Shown here piece by piece: positions 52,367-61,197 of a stretch of DNA of 64,000 bases. Origin of the DNA: Agapetus fuscipes (lineage: Eukaryota; Arthropoda; Insecta; Trichoptera; Glossosomatidae); the NCBI GenBank assembly GCA_951799405.1, contig OX637332.1, positions 29,116,832-29,180,831 of the forward strand, written 5' to 3'. The notes beneath the pieces were generated by a model. That model saw only the letters and a list, made by a program, of their open reading frames with translations, did no database searches and had not been told where the DNA came from. Every line of letters begins with the position of its first letter. Positions within the stretch are counted from its first letter, which is position 1. The translations under genes and the position numbers were made by a program.

Positions 52367-52924
52367 CCCTTAGTACGAGTTGCAAAACTTGAGTAATGTA
52401 AAGCTTACGGCAATTATTAAAGAGGGATTTCCCCCAAAATCTGTCGTTTTTTTTTTTTTCAACTTGATTTTCTTCATCACTGTAATGAAAGAGGATGTGA
52501 AAGTTAAGGTACAAAAGAATGTGATGAGATGGTTTGGGCATGTGGAAAAAATGAATGATGATAGACTGACAAAGTATGTATACAAAGAAAGTGTGAAAGG
52601 AAAAAGAGGGAAGGGACGACCGAGAAAAGTATGGAGCGATCAGATTGAGGAGATTGTGAAAGAATGGGATATACAAAGTGAGCGTAAAAGAAGAAAATGC
52701 ATGAAAAAGGTGATGGATATGAATGAATTGAAAGAGTTATGTAAGGATAGAAAAAAATGGAGGCAGCTCTGCAGAGGCTCTGGCCACCCCTAGCGGAATG
52801 GCGACAGAGTTACAGTTACAGTTACAAAGTGTAAGAAACAAAAACGGCAGATTTTGGGAGAAATCACTCTTTAATATTTTCCGTAAACTTTACTTTTCTC
52901 AAGTTTTGCAACTCGTACTAAGGG
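52367..52924. mobile_element. Foldback MITE (CCCTTAGTACGAG family) split by a LINE
   Basis: Arms start CCCTTAGTACGAGTTGCAAA and end with the inverted match. It aligns with the intact copy at 56437-56672. At the LINE junctions about 18 bp of MITE sequence are missing. Confidence 0.8.
52484..52827 (+). mobile_element. RTE-like LINE, 5'-truncated, inside a MITE
   Basis: Open through VMRWFGHVEKMNDDRLTKYV, GKGRPRKVWSDQIEEIV and RGSGHP; three TTACAG tail units. Close to consensus, so recent. Confidence 0.85.
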
Positions 52925-53200
52925 TACTGCTGATCGCAGGCTGATCGTCAATATTTCGGTTGAAGGTCGGGGCGCGCGACGTCACATTAAACTTGCGTAA
53001 TAAATAAAGGCGCTCATTACAATGCACTATCTGGGTCTATGTGGATACAGCTAAACAAAGTAAATATTTATGGAACAAAAAGCGTATAGTGTTAACCTTA
53101 CGTGTACGCATGTAAATGTTTAACACTTCTGCGTATGAATTATGCAGAGAAACGACGTTCAAAGCGCATTTGTATTAATCATTATCATAAATTATGCACA
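52925..53200. other. No gene seen
   Basis: GC-richer near 52940-53010 (GTCGGGGCGCGCGACGTCAC); no recognised feature. Confidence 0.3.
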
Positions 53201-53204
53201 CTTC

Positions 53205-53330
53205 TTCGTTCCTCAACTGGAGTGGTCAAACAAGCGCAAGTTAGAACCCCGCCCGCGCCGTGTCCTATCGATAATAACTTTGACCCTGGTTCAACAGATG
53301 TCATTCAATACTTTATTAAATATTGCTATG
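53205..53330 (+). repeat. SINE C fragment
   Basis: AGAACCCCGCCCGC, then TAACTTTGACCCTGGTTCAA and CAGATGTCATT match the SINE C body in plus orientation; head lost. Confidence 0.55.
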
Positions 53331-53343
53331 ATTTGACTTAGGC

Positions 53344-53572
53344 TAATGTAATCCAAGTTGCAAAGATATGTAACATTGGAGATACACATTATATGCATTC
53401 TCACAAGATAACATGCCGCATGCCGCATGTGAACCTACCACATAAAAACCCAAACCACAAATTAACATACACCCTGCAACTCCTGCCGACCTTCCCTGAA
53501 ACAGGGGTGACATTGGCAAAGTGAACGATTTTCTACAGCATCGGTGGCCAATCGCATACCAAGTCAATATTT
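53344..53572 (-). repeat. R230 repeat
   Basis: CTTGGTATGCGATTGGCCAC at the start side (53562); duplicated GCCGCATGCCGCATG near 53414; tail TAATCCAAGTTGCAAAGATA. Confidence 0.8.
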
Positions 53573-53759
53573 TTTTAAATTAAATTGCGTTTTAATTTAT
53601 TTTTCACAATATCGGTTACAATGTACTGTTCACTCATCACTCTCTGCTTACAGGTCTTCGCGTAACAATGGTCAAAGCGACTCTATCTGTCCCACATAAT
53701 CTTTGCTCGCATTTATATGTGTGGCAGAGACGATTCTTGCATATTCGAAAACATAGTAG

Positions 53760-53835
53760 ATACTTCCACTATAATTGTTCGACACTATACCAGATTGTTT
53801 GGCACTATATTAGATTGTTCGATACTTTACCAGAG
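53760..53835. repeat. Three tandem 20-21 bp units
   Basis: ATTGTTCGACACTATACCAG, ATTGTTTGGCACTATATTAG, ATTGTTCGATACTTTACCAG follow one another. Confidence 0.8.
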
Positions 53836-53935
53836 ACATCACACACACCAATCAGCGTGCCTAGGCTCACGTCCACACGAACTTATACGTACATAACTAT
53901 ATAATACGAAATAATGAAGTATTAATTAATCTAAT

Positions 53936-54013
53936 TTAATCTAATCTAAGCTGCAAAGATATATATCATTTAAGATTTATATTAAATGCGTTCTCATAAG
54001 CAGACATGTATAA
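53936..54013 (-). repeat. R230 tail half, cut by a LINE
   Basis: TAATCTAAGCTGCAAAGATA to AAGCAGACATGTATAATTTT; the LINE starts at about 54014. Confidence 0.72.
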
Positions 54014-54460
54014 TTTTTTAATCTTCACTTTCACACTTTCTCTTGCACCACATTCTTCTCTTACAAAATCATTCCTCACCCTGTCACTCCGTTTTTTCCC
54101 AATCATACTTCTTAGAAAGTCCATTTCAACAGTATGGACTTTACTAATTTCACTTTCATTCACCATCCAGGCTTCGCTTCCATACATCAAGGTGGGTAAA
54201 AGTATGCCACTGTGTACCGCCAATCGAGCATTTTCAGATATATTTTGATTTTTGGCGATACACGCTGTGGCACCCAGTACACACCTGCCCTTCATTACTC
54301 TTCTTTCAAGTTCACCTGTCATTCTTCCATCTTTTTCAAACTTACTTCCCAAGTATACAAAATCATTTACCACATCAACATTTATTCCGTTTATTCTTAA
54401 TTCATAGTTCGTATTTTCTTCATTTCTTTCAAAAATCAAAACTTTCGTCTTAATGATGCT
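54014..54460 (-). mobile_element. RTE-like LINE fragment, third subfamily
   Basis: Minus frame: KTKVLIFERNEENTNY, VNDFVYLGSKFEKDGRMTGE, MYGSEAWMVNESEISKVHTV, MDFLRSMIGKKRSDRV. Here the end is truncated before the RWFGH block, unlike the other copies. Confidence 0.75.
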
Positions 54461-54487
54461 TAAATACCTGTTTCTGGCCAGGCAAAA

Positions 54488-54732
54488 TAGGTTGGCATGA
54501 GGCTGACCACCCATACTGTAAAAATGGTTCACTTTGCCAATGTCACCCCTGTTTCAGGGAATGTCGGCTAGAGTTGCAGGGCTTATGTTCATTTGAGATT
54601 GGAGGACCTTATATTGTAGGACCACATGCGACATGGTGTTAGCGCGAACTTACAAGTGTCTGCTTGTGGGAATGCATTTAATATGAATCTCAAATGATAC
54701 ACATCTTCGAAACTTAGATTTAGATTAGACTA
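54488..54732 (+). repeat. R230 repeat, full-length
   Basis: Starts ATAGGTTGGCATGAGGCTGA after a SINE C-like TTTCTGGCCAGGCAAA trace; ends CTTAGATTTAGATTAGAC. Lies about 120 bp upstream of the start exon. Confidence 0.85.
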
Positions 54733-54837
54733 CCGATGACAAGATATCCGGTATGAATCTCCGGTAGAGAATTTATTCACTATTCATTTTTCAGAGGTTC
54801 TATTTCATCTTTTCTTCATTAATGTTAATAAGATTTA

Positions 54838-54854
54838 TTTTGGTTTTGTTTCAG
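54838..54854 (+). promoter_or_regulatory. Splice acceptor of the start exon
   Basis: TTTTGGTTTTGTTTCAG: a good polypyrimidine tract ending in CAG directly before the exon at 54855. Confidence 0.65.
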
Positions 54855-54857
54855 TTG

Positions 54858-54878
54858 ATGCCTTGTCGTATTCTGTGA
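54858..54878 (+). promoter_or_regulatory. Upstream ORF of six codons
   Basis: ATG at 54858, stop TGA at 54876-54878; the peptide is MPCRIL. It precedes the main ATG (54917) by 38 bases and could lower translation or allow reinitiation. The context TTGATGC is weak. Confidence 0.5.
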
Positions 54879-54916
54879 TACTACATTTACTCATAAAGAC
54901 GTAAAACTACCTCACC

Positions 54917-54925
54917 ATGGTCAGC
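54917..54925 (+). CDS. Pathetic-like amino acid transporter, first three codons
   Basis: The coding part of exon 2 is ATG GTC AGC, followed by the donor. The CACC context before ATGG is the usual strong start. The N-terminus of PAT-family proteins is a poorly conserved cytosolic tail, so a tiny first coding exon is acceptable. Confidence rests on the phase match and splice signals, not on residue conservation. Confidence 0.6.
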
Positions 54926-54964
54926 GTAAGTCACTTCTAGAATTTACTACTTCAACAGTATTGT

Positions 54965-55460
54965 ATATTGTTTCCGACCCTGATGTATGGAAGCGAGTCA
55001 TGGACGGTGAATGAAAGAGAAGTAAATAAGGTATGCACCGTACACATGGCTCATTTGAGAAGTATGACAGGAAAAACATTGAAAGATAGAGTGAGAAACG
55101 AATGGGTTCTGAATGAATGCGGAGTAAAAGAAAGCGTGAAAGTGAAAGTTCAAAGAAGTGTGTTGCGATGGTTTGGACATATTGAAAGGATGAATGAAGA
55201 CCGACTGACAAAAAAAATGTGTATAAAGGGAATGTAATAGGTAAGCGTGGAAGGGAAGGCCTAGGAAAGAATGGATTGATCAGATAAGTGAGATTGCGAA
55301 TGAGTGGAATGTACAGAGTGGAAACAAGAGAAGAGCGTGCATGAAAAGAGTGATGAAATTATATGAGATGAAAGAAGTATGCAAGGATAGTGGAGGCACT
55401 TGTGTGGAGGTACTGGCCACCCCTAGAGGAATGGCGGCAGGAAACAAGACAAGACAAGAC
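54965..55460 (+). mobile_element. RTE-like LINE, fourth subfamily, 5'-truncated
   Basis: LMYGSESWTVNEREVNKVCT, MTGKTLKDRVRNEW and LRWFGHIERMNEDRLTKK in one frame; a frameshift follows near 55225. Ends GTACTGGCCACCCCTAGAGG and an (AAGAC)n tail at 55443-55460. It starts 40 bp after the start exon's donor. Confidence 0.8.
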
Positions 55461-55536
55461 CATCAAAGCGAAAGAATGGAACCGGCAGAGTGAGAAGAAG
55501 AGACTCGGATGTATGAGAATAGTGATGAATGTTGAA
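55461..55536 (+). mobile_element. LINE C-terminal fragment joined after a tail
   Basis: KAKEWNRQSEKKRLGCMRIV translates here directly after the (AAGAC)n tail of the previous fragment. Confidence 0.6.
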
Positions 55537-55850
55537 GAGATGAAAGAGATATGCGAGGACAGAAAAAAGTGAAGACGCATCTGCGGAGGTACCGGCCATC
55601 CCTAGCGGAAAGGCGGCACGATGCAGTACAGTACAGCACCATCAGCTTGTTCTGCATTTCTTAATTACTATGGAACGGATATTCAGATTTCAGAGATGAA
55701 AGAGATATGCGAGGACAGAAAAAAGTGAAGACGCATCTGCGGAGGTACCGGCCATCCCTAGTGGAACGGTGGCAGGATACAATACAGTACAGTACTTACA
55801 GCTTGTTCTACATTTCTAAATTAGTATGGAACGGATATTCAGAGTCGTAA
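55537..55850 (+). repeat. Tandem duplication of about 157 bp containing a LINE 3' end
   Basis: Unit 1 (55537-55693) and unit 2 (55694-55850) both run GAGATGAAAGAGATATGCGA, GAAGACGCATCTGCGGAGGT, a (CAGTA)n tail, CAGCTTGTTCT and GTATGGAACGGATATTCAGA. They differ at several sites and in tail length. Confidence 0.85.
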
Positions 55851-55925
55851 CAAAAGAAGAGAATGCATGAAAAAGGTTATGACTGAATGAAATGAAAGAA
55901 GTATGCCAGGACCAAAATAAATAGC
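55851..55925 (+). mobile_element. LINE C-terminal trace
   Basis: AAGAGAATGCATGAAAAAGG, TGAAATGAAAGAAGTATGCC: the same coding block as the neighbours, decayed. Confidence 0.6.
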
Positions 55926-56020
55926 AATTGAATTTCAATAATGGCGCATGTTTTTTTAAATTTTTTATTAATATATTTTTTTTGTGTTACCTCGTAGCCC
56001 ACTTTTTACTAAGATTTTTT

Positions 56021-56275
56021 GTTCCTTGACTAACATGTTGGTATGAGGCTGACCCCCACACTGTAAAAATATGGGTTCACTTTTGACAATGCCATGGCAG
56101 TTTCAGGGAGAGGCGGCAGGAGTTACAGGGTTTGTGCTCATGCGAAGCTTTATTTATTTTGCATGTACACATGCAGCATCTATAAGCGCCAACTTACACG
56201 TGTCTACTTGTGGGCGTGCAGCAAATATGAGCCTTCAAATGTCAACATGTCTTTGCAGCTTAGATTATAGATTGT
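56021..56275 (+). repeat. R230 repeat, older subfamily, full-length
   Basis: TTCCTTGACTAACATGTTGG start, ATGCAGCATCTATAAGCGCC block, CTTTGCAGCTTAGATTATAG tail. Confidence 0.82.
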
Positions 56276-56436
56276 GCCTCCAGTTTGTGAATATTTGATG
56301 CTTTTGAAGCGCAAACTTATTATCATGGTTATCACCAAAAGATCAAAGGATGAATTAGTTGCGACCTGCATAGATAACCTCCCGATAGAGAAAAATAAAT
56401 AATAATAAATACAAACCCGGTTCATCTATCTATGTA

Positions 56437-56672
56437 CCCTTAGTACGAGTTGCAAAACTTGAGAAAAGTAAAGTTTACGGAAAATATTAAAGCGTGATTT
56501 CTCCCAAAATCTGCCGTTTTTGTTTCTTACACTTTATGGTCTTAGCAAAAGAGTTACAGTGATAAAGAAAATCAAGTTCAAGCAATCAAAAACGGCAGAT
56601 TTTGGGGGAAATCACTCTTTGATAATTGCCGTAAACTTTACATTACTCAGGTTTTGCAACTCGTACTAAGGG
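56437..56672. mobile_element. Foldback MITE (CCCTTAGTACGAG family), intact
   Basis: 236 bp, almost all of it two arms of about 100 bp around a short loop (near CTTTATGGTCTTAGCAAAAG). TA flanks on both sides (56435-56436, 56673-56674) fit a TA target. The folded RNA would be a long hairpin. Confidence 0.82.
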
Positions 56673-56749
56673 TACTGCAACAACGTAAAATAAACTTTTT
56701 CATTTCCTTGTGGGATCTTTTTCTGTTTGATCGATCATATTTTTCTTGG

Positions 56750-57060
56750 ACCGGTCCGTAGTCCAGTGGCAACACTTCGGACTCGTAAATGGAAGGTTGT
56801 GGATTCGAATACCGGCGGAGCACAAAAAATATACCATTTATATTTCCAAATGTGCTCTTCGCTGGGTTGAAACATTCATAAACCTTTACCAAAGACCGGT
56901 CACTGAATGGTCCATCAAAACTTACAACAACTGGGTCTTGCTTGAGAATTGGAGCTTTCTACAGCGACGACCAAGCTTGCAGAGGACTCTTGAGGTGTGA
57001 TACACGCAAACACAGCGCTCACCAAATAAATCATCCTAATATTATTATTTATCATATTTT
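56750..57060 (+). repeat. SINE A, full-length
   Basis: GGACCGGTCCGTAGTCCAGT head, GGATTCGAATACCGGCGGAG box B (one change), AGGACTCTTGAGGTGTGATA tail, then ATCATCCTAATATTATT. Confidence 0.88.
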
Positions 57061-57078
57061 GTAGGAGAACAGTTCAGG

Positions 57079-57512
57079 TGCTATGAGGCTGACCATCCAT
57101 ACTGTAAAAATGATTAATTAATAGTTGTAAAAAGAAAACTCAAAGTTTTCTTCGCGAGTTGATTTATTTCCTCGAGCGCTTTCGATGCTATCACATCATT
57201 ATCAACAGGACAACTATCAGGAGGATGTGTGGACATGGACGAAGGAATAATTAATCAACTCGTGAAGAAAAAATATGTTTTATTATTACGTTATTAATTT
57301 GAAATTAATCTTCACAATGAATACACAATCCCTTCAACTTTTAAAAATGGTTAAGTTTGCCAATTTTGCTCCTGTTTCAGGGAAGTTCAGCAATAGTTGC
57401 AGGGCTCATGTTCATTTGAGATTTAGGTTTTTATTTTGTAAGTACATATGCGACACGACGTGTAAGCTGTAATTTCTACGTGTCTGCTTGTGAGCAAGCA
57501 TTGAATATCTAT
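57079..57512 (+). repeat. R230 repeat split by a cassette
   Basis: Parts 57079-57112 and 57342-57512; TAAAAATG at 57105-57112 and 57342-57349 is an 8-bp duplication at the split. Confidence 0.8.
57113..57341 (-). mobile_element. Hammerhead-like cassette e, with inverted arms
   Basis: Arms 57142-57173 and 57241-57274 are inverted copies (core GCGAGTTGATTTATT / AATTAATCAACTCG). Between them minus strand of 57173-57209 reads TGATAAT, a GATG-TGATAG-CATC stem and GAAAGCGCTCGAG. An 8-bp duplication of R230 sequence flanks it. Confidence 0.62.
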
Positions 57513-57519
57513 ATGTATA

Positions 57520-57712
57520 ACCCATAATCTAAGTTGCAAAGATATATTGGCATTTAAGGCTCACATTTAATGCATGCCCACAATCACGCACATGTAAGTT
57601 CGCGCTTACACATGCTGCATGTAAACCAAACCTCACATGAATATAAAGTTTGCAACCCTTGCCGCCTTTCCCTGAAACCAGGGTGGCATTGGGAAAAGTG
57701 AGTCAAGTTTAT
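57520..57712 (-). repeat. R230 repeat, 5'-truncated
   Basis: CTTGACTCACTTTTCCCAAT at the start side; tail CCATAATCTAAGTTGCAAAG. Lies tail to tail with the preceding copy. Confidence 0.78.
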
Positions 57713-58131
57713 AATATTAATCTTTAACAGTTATATAGCTCTGCAACTTAGATTAAATAGACTATAGTTACCCATTATTGAACGAACCTCCACAGTAGGT
57801 ATGTGCGTTCAATTCTACACTTAAAATAACCTGTGAGTTACAAAAAAACATGTTTGAGATTTAAAAAAAAGCTAACTCGGTCAATTAAAAAGTTATAAAT
57901 GCATTTACAAAGAATTTCGCGGTACTTAAATTTTAACTAATTAAATTTTAATTATTGATTTTCAAATGCCTTTATCGATACTTTTCGGTTTTTCCTGTTA
58001 CTTATTTTTTCCTTTCACTTTTGTACTCTATTATACTGATACGAATATGCAGGATATTGGTAGTTGGGTTTGGGTTGTTTGTGTTAGTTTGATAATAAAT
58101 CTACGAAGTCTTTAGAAGTGAGTAGAAACTT
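57713..58131. other. No gene seen
   Basis: A lone R230 tail (CTCTGCAACTTAGATTAAAT) at 57739-57758; the rest is AT-rich. Confidence 0.4.
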
Positions 58132-58222
58132 AGGTAATCTATAATCTTAGTTGTAAAGATATCTCAATATTTAAAACTTATTTCAAAAATACATGCCCAC
58201 AGAAATGTGTAAGTAGGTAGGT
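58132..58222 (-). repeat. R230 tail fragment
   Basis: TAATCTATAATCTTAGTTGT, AAAGATATCTCAATATTTAA and ATGCCCACAG. Confidence 0.6.
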
Positions 58223-58242
58223 ACGTGTACGTGGAGGTAGGT

Positions 58243-58494
58243 ACCTAATCTAAATCTAAGCTGCAAAGATATATATCATTTAAGATTCATATTAAACGCA
58301 TTCCCACAAGCAGACATATGTAAGTTTGCGCTAACACATGCCGCATATGGACCTATAATATAAAAACCCAATCTCAAATGAACATAAGCCCTGCAACTCT
58401 TGCCGACCTTCTCTGAAACAGGGACTTTGGCAAAGTGAACCATTTTTTTACAGTATGGGTGGTCAGCGTCATACCTATAATTCAAGGAATAATA
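58243..58494 (-). repeat. R230 repeat, full-length
   Basis: Start TTCCTTGAATTATAGGTATG at 58494; a short deletion in the GGGTGACATTGG block; tail CTAATCTAAATCTAAGCTGC. Confidence 0.85.
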
Positions 58495-58507
58495 ATAATT
58501 AGTATTT

Positions 58508-58600
58508 GTTCGAGAGTACATTATTAAGTGTTGAATCGAATATTCTGGTAAAATCTAGCGAGGCGGTATGTGGCAATTCTCCATGTTTCGAGGATGATCT
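58508..58600. repeat. Unclassified dispersed repeat, pair with 33.5 kb
   Basis: GTTCGAGAGTACATTATTAA, GAATATTCTGGTAAAATCTA, CTCCATGTTTCGAGGATG. Confidence 0.55.
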
Positions 58601-58709
58601 GTAGTTTAAGAAAAAAATCAAGGACCGAAATTCCATGTAGCTTCAGAAATCAATCAATGGTCGTGAAAATGTAAGTCTGAAACGAAAATGATGAAATATA
58701 TAAACCGCA

Positions 58710-58920
58710 AAAAGACCGAAAAAAGTATGGTTGGATCAGATTGCTGAAATTGTAAAAGAATGTAATATACAAAGTGAATGTAAAAATAGGAAATGTATGA
58801 AAAAGCGTGATGGATATGAACGAACTGAAAGAGGTAAGGATCGGAAGAATTATGGCAAATCTGCAGAGGCTCTGGCCAACCCTAGCGGAATGGCGACAGA
58901 GTTACTGTTACAGACATGAA
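58710..58920 (+). mobile_element. RTE-like LINE, short 3' fragment
   Basis: KTEKSMVGSDC-frame then DQIAEIVKECNIQSECKNRK; ends CTGGCCAACCCTAGCGGAAT, GGCGACAGAGTTACTGTTAC. Many substitutions. Confidence 0.72.
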
Positions 58921-59160
58921 ATGGTTCAAGATGTGGAGGGAATAGCATGAAACTTGACGTAAATATAAAATTGTGGGAGCGATAAGATGTTTTTACCTAA
59001 TATTACTTCAGTTATCAGCCTCAAGGCTAGATGATTTTATGTTTAACTCAAATAACAACATTTGTACATAATTTGTTGCTCGTGATAACGCGCACACACT
59101 TACTGACATCCTGTGTAAAAATAACATTATTATGTGATAGGGTTACTAGCTCTAATAATA
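58921..59160. other. No gene seen
   Basis: Unrecognised spacer. Confidence 0.3.
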
Positions 59161-59161
59161 A

Positions 59162-59598
59162 AACCAGTCCTCACATATGCCTCCGAAACCTGGACACTGA
59201 CCAAGCGTGACTAATGCTCTCTCAACGTCTTCGAAAGGAAAATACTTCGACGTATTTATGGTCCAATAAAGGACAGAAACACATGGCGAAGAAGATATAA
59301 CTCCGAATTGTATAAGGATGTGGTCCGCTCAATAAAGGTCAACAGACTGCATTGGCTGGGGCACATTCAGCGAATGGACCATCGGAGACTGGAGAAGACG
59401 ATTGTGATGACGAACCCGGAGGGACGCCGGAGAGTGGGAAGACCACGTTCAAGATGGCTGGATGGAGTGGTGGCGGATTGCCGTGCAGTGGGAATGTGGG
59501 ACTGGAGGAGGAAGACGTTGGATAGACAGCGCTGGCAGCGGTTGCTGAGGGAGGCCAAGACCCACCCCGGGTTGTCGTGCCAATGATGATGATGATGT
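59162..59598 (+). mobile_element. LINE C-terminal fragment with (ATG)n tail
   Basis: PVLTYASETWTLTKRD (stop) then LNVFERKILRRIYGPIKDRN, RLHWLGHIQRMDHRRLEKTI, GRRRVGRPRSRWLDGVVADC, ending HPGLSCQ and a (ATG)n tail at 59583-59597. GC-rich and close to intact apart from one stop, so recent. A further LINE lineage. Confidence 0.85.
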
Positions 59599-59705
59599 TA
59601 CTAGCTCTGGAAAGTGACTTCCAAATCACCGGATATTTACGTGAAATCCCAGTTTTTCCGAGATTTGTATCTTTGCAAAATTGCACTTCAGAATCAATGA
59701 GGCTT

Positions 59706-59775
59706 GTCCGGTCGATAATTAAGTTGGTAAAGTGCTTGTATTCCATGCCGAGAGCTTGGGAGACGAGTTGTATCT
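59706..59775 (+). repeat. SINE B head fragment
   Basis: GTCCGGTCGATAATTAAGTT, GGTAAAGTGCTTGTATTCCA; stops before the B box. Confidence 0.6.
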
Positions 59776-60305
59776 ACAATAAAAACCATGATATTATGTT
59801 CAAAAGTACTCCGTATTTTACATTAAAATCAACTTAACAAACACGAATGTAGACCGGTAGATAAGTCCTTAAATCCATCCACTTATTTTTCTTCTATCAT
59901 TTTTGCTACTCAAACAATTTTTGAAAGTGGAGCAGGTCGTATTTTTTATTCTCTATAATGTGTACCCTTGTAGTTCCATCGAGTTGAAGTTGATTCAGCT
60001 CTCGTTGATTGACCAGCAAGCCTCTCAAGAGCTTCTTGTAGCTCTGCAAGCTGCATGATCAAAGAACTGAAAAAGATGAAACTGTCTGCTTGTTGTTCGT
60101 TTCTCAGTTGTCCAGTGTGTAATCAAAGCTCATCAAGTTGTTGTGTAAATGATCTTATCCTCAATAATGTTTCAAGCTGCATCAGATAAGACAGACAAAC
60201 AATACAAAATATAATAAGACAGATGTATTTTTATTACCTTTAATGAAATTTGATTTGATAAGAAAATGAAGTCACCTGCTTTCTTTGACTTACAATAAGA
60301 ATAAA
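59776..60305. other. No gene seen
   Basis: Less AT-rich at 59970-60120 (TGATTCAGCTCTCGTTGATT...), but no supported exon. Confidence 0.35.
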
Positions 60306-60309
60306 GACT

Positions 60310-60605
60310 GACCGGTCCGTAGCCCAGTGGTAACACTTCGGACTCGTAAATGGAAGGTTGTGGGTTCGAATCCCGGCGAAGCACAAAAAATATACGATTT
60401 CGATTTTCAAATTTGCTCTTCGCTGGGTTGAAAAATTCATAAACCTTTACCAAAGACCGGCCATCAAAAGGTCCATCCAGCCTTACAGCAACTGGGTCTT
60501 GCTTGAGAATTGGCGTTTTCTACAGCGACGATCAAGCTCGCAGAGGGCTCTTGAGGTGTGATGCACACAAAAATAGCTCTCACTAAATATGTAAATCAGC
60601 CTATT
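60310..60605 (+). repeat. SINE A, full-length
   Basis: ACCGGTCCGTAGCCCAGTGG head and GGTTCGAATCCCGGCG box B, the best match to a Pol III B box in the window; AGGGCTCTTGAGGTGTGATG tail. Confidence 0.88.
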
Positions 60606-60624
60606 TTTTTTTTTTAAAGACTTA

Positions 60625-60868
60625 CTGTAGGTTGGTGTGAGGCTAACCATCCATACTGTAAACTTTTTTTTTCACTTTGTCAATGTCATCACTGTTTCAG
60701 GGAAGGTAGGCAAGAGTTGCAGGGCTAATGTTCATTAGAAATTGGGTTTTTATGTTATAAGTCCACATGCGGAATGTGTAAGCGCGAACTTTTACGTGTC
60801 TGCTTATGGGAATCCATTTAATATGAACCTTGAATGTAATATATCTTTGCAACTTAGATTATAGACAG
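60625..60868 (+). repeat. R230 repeat, full-length
   Basis: Start GACTTACTGTAGGTTGGTGT, T-rich expansion after ACTGTAAAC, tail CTTTGCAACTTAGATTATAG. Confidence 0.85.
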
Positions 60869-61185
60869 ATTAAAAATAGATAAATATAATATTTATGCTG
60901 CCCTTTGTGAAATATATTAATACGAGTTAAGGTCCAATGGATAGTTCAGTTTTTGCAACTTTTGTTTTGTGAACAATGTCTTGGATTTTAGTCTGAACTG
61001 ATACTGTTCCGATGACCTTTTTTTCGCCTAGATCTTAATGAACCCCTTAGGAAAGATGAGACTGTAGATAATGTCTCTTTTCCAATCAAGAAATTGGCAG
61101 AAGCTGCCTTTTTATCTTTGAAATTAAAATTTCAGTAAACAGTTGAACACAAGTCGTCGTTCTTAATGATTAATATGGTAAATAT
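60869..61185 (+). other. Intron sequence before exon 3
   Basis: Unique-looking, no repeat seen. In frame with exon 3 the intron reads into TAA at 61171-61173 with no ATG between it and the exon, so translation cannot start just upstream. Confidence 0.5.
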
Positions 61186-61197
61186 TTTTGTTTTCAG
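61186..61197 (+). promoter_or_regulatory. Splice acceptor of exon 3
   Basis: TTTTGTTTTCAG, a strong acceptor. Confidence 0.75.

Larger units (their letters stand above)
54855..54925 (+). other. Exon 2 of the Pathetic-like gene (leader end plus start codon)
   Basis: 71 bp between a strong acceptor (TTTGTTTCAG) and a perfect GTAAGT donor (54926-54931). It is the only place I found with ATG in a good context (CTCACCATGG) whose phase fits the exon at 61198: the ATG frame ends exactly at a codon boundary, and 61198 opens on one. It contains no repeat sequence although repeats lie on both sides. Confidence 0.65.

Noticed and set aside
60310..60380. tRNA gene at a SINE A head (also 6451, 51484, 56750)
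   Set aside because: A and B boxes are present, but the acceptor arms do not pair and a SINE body follows each time.
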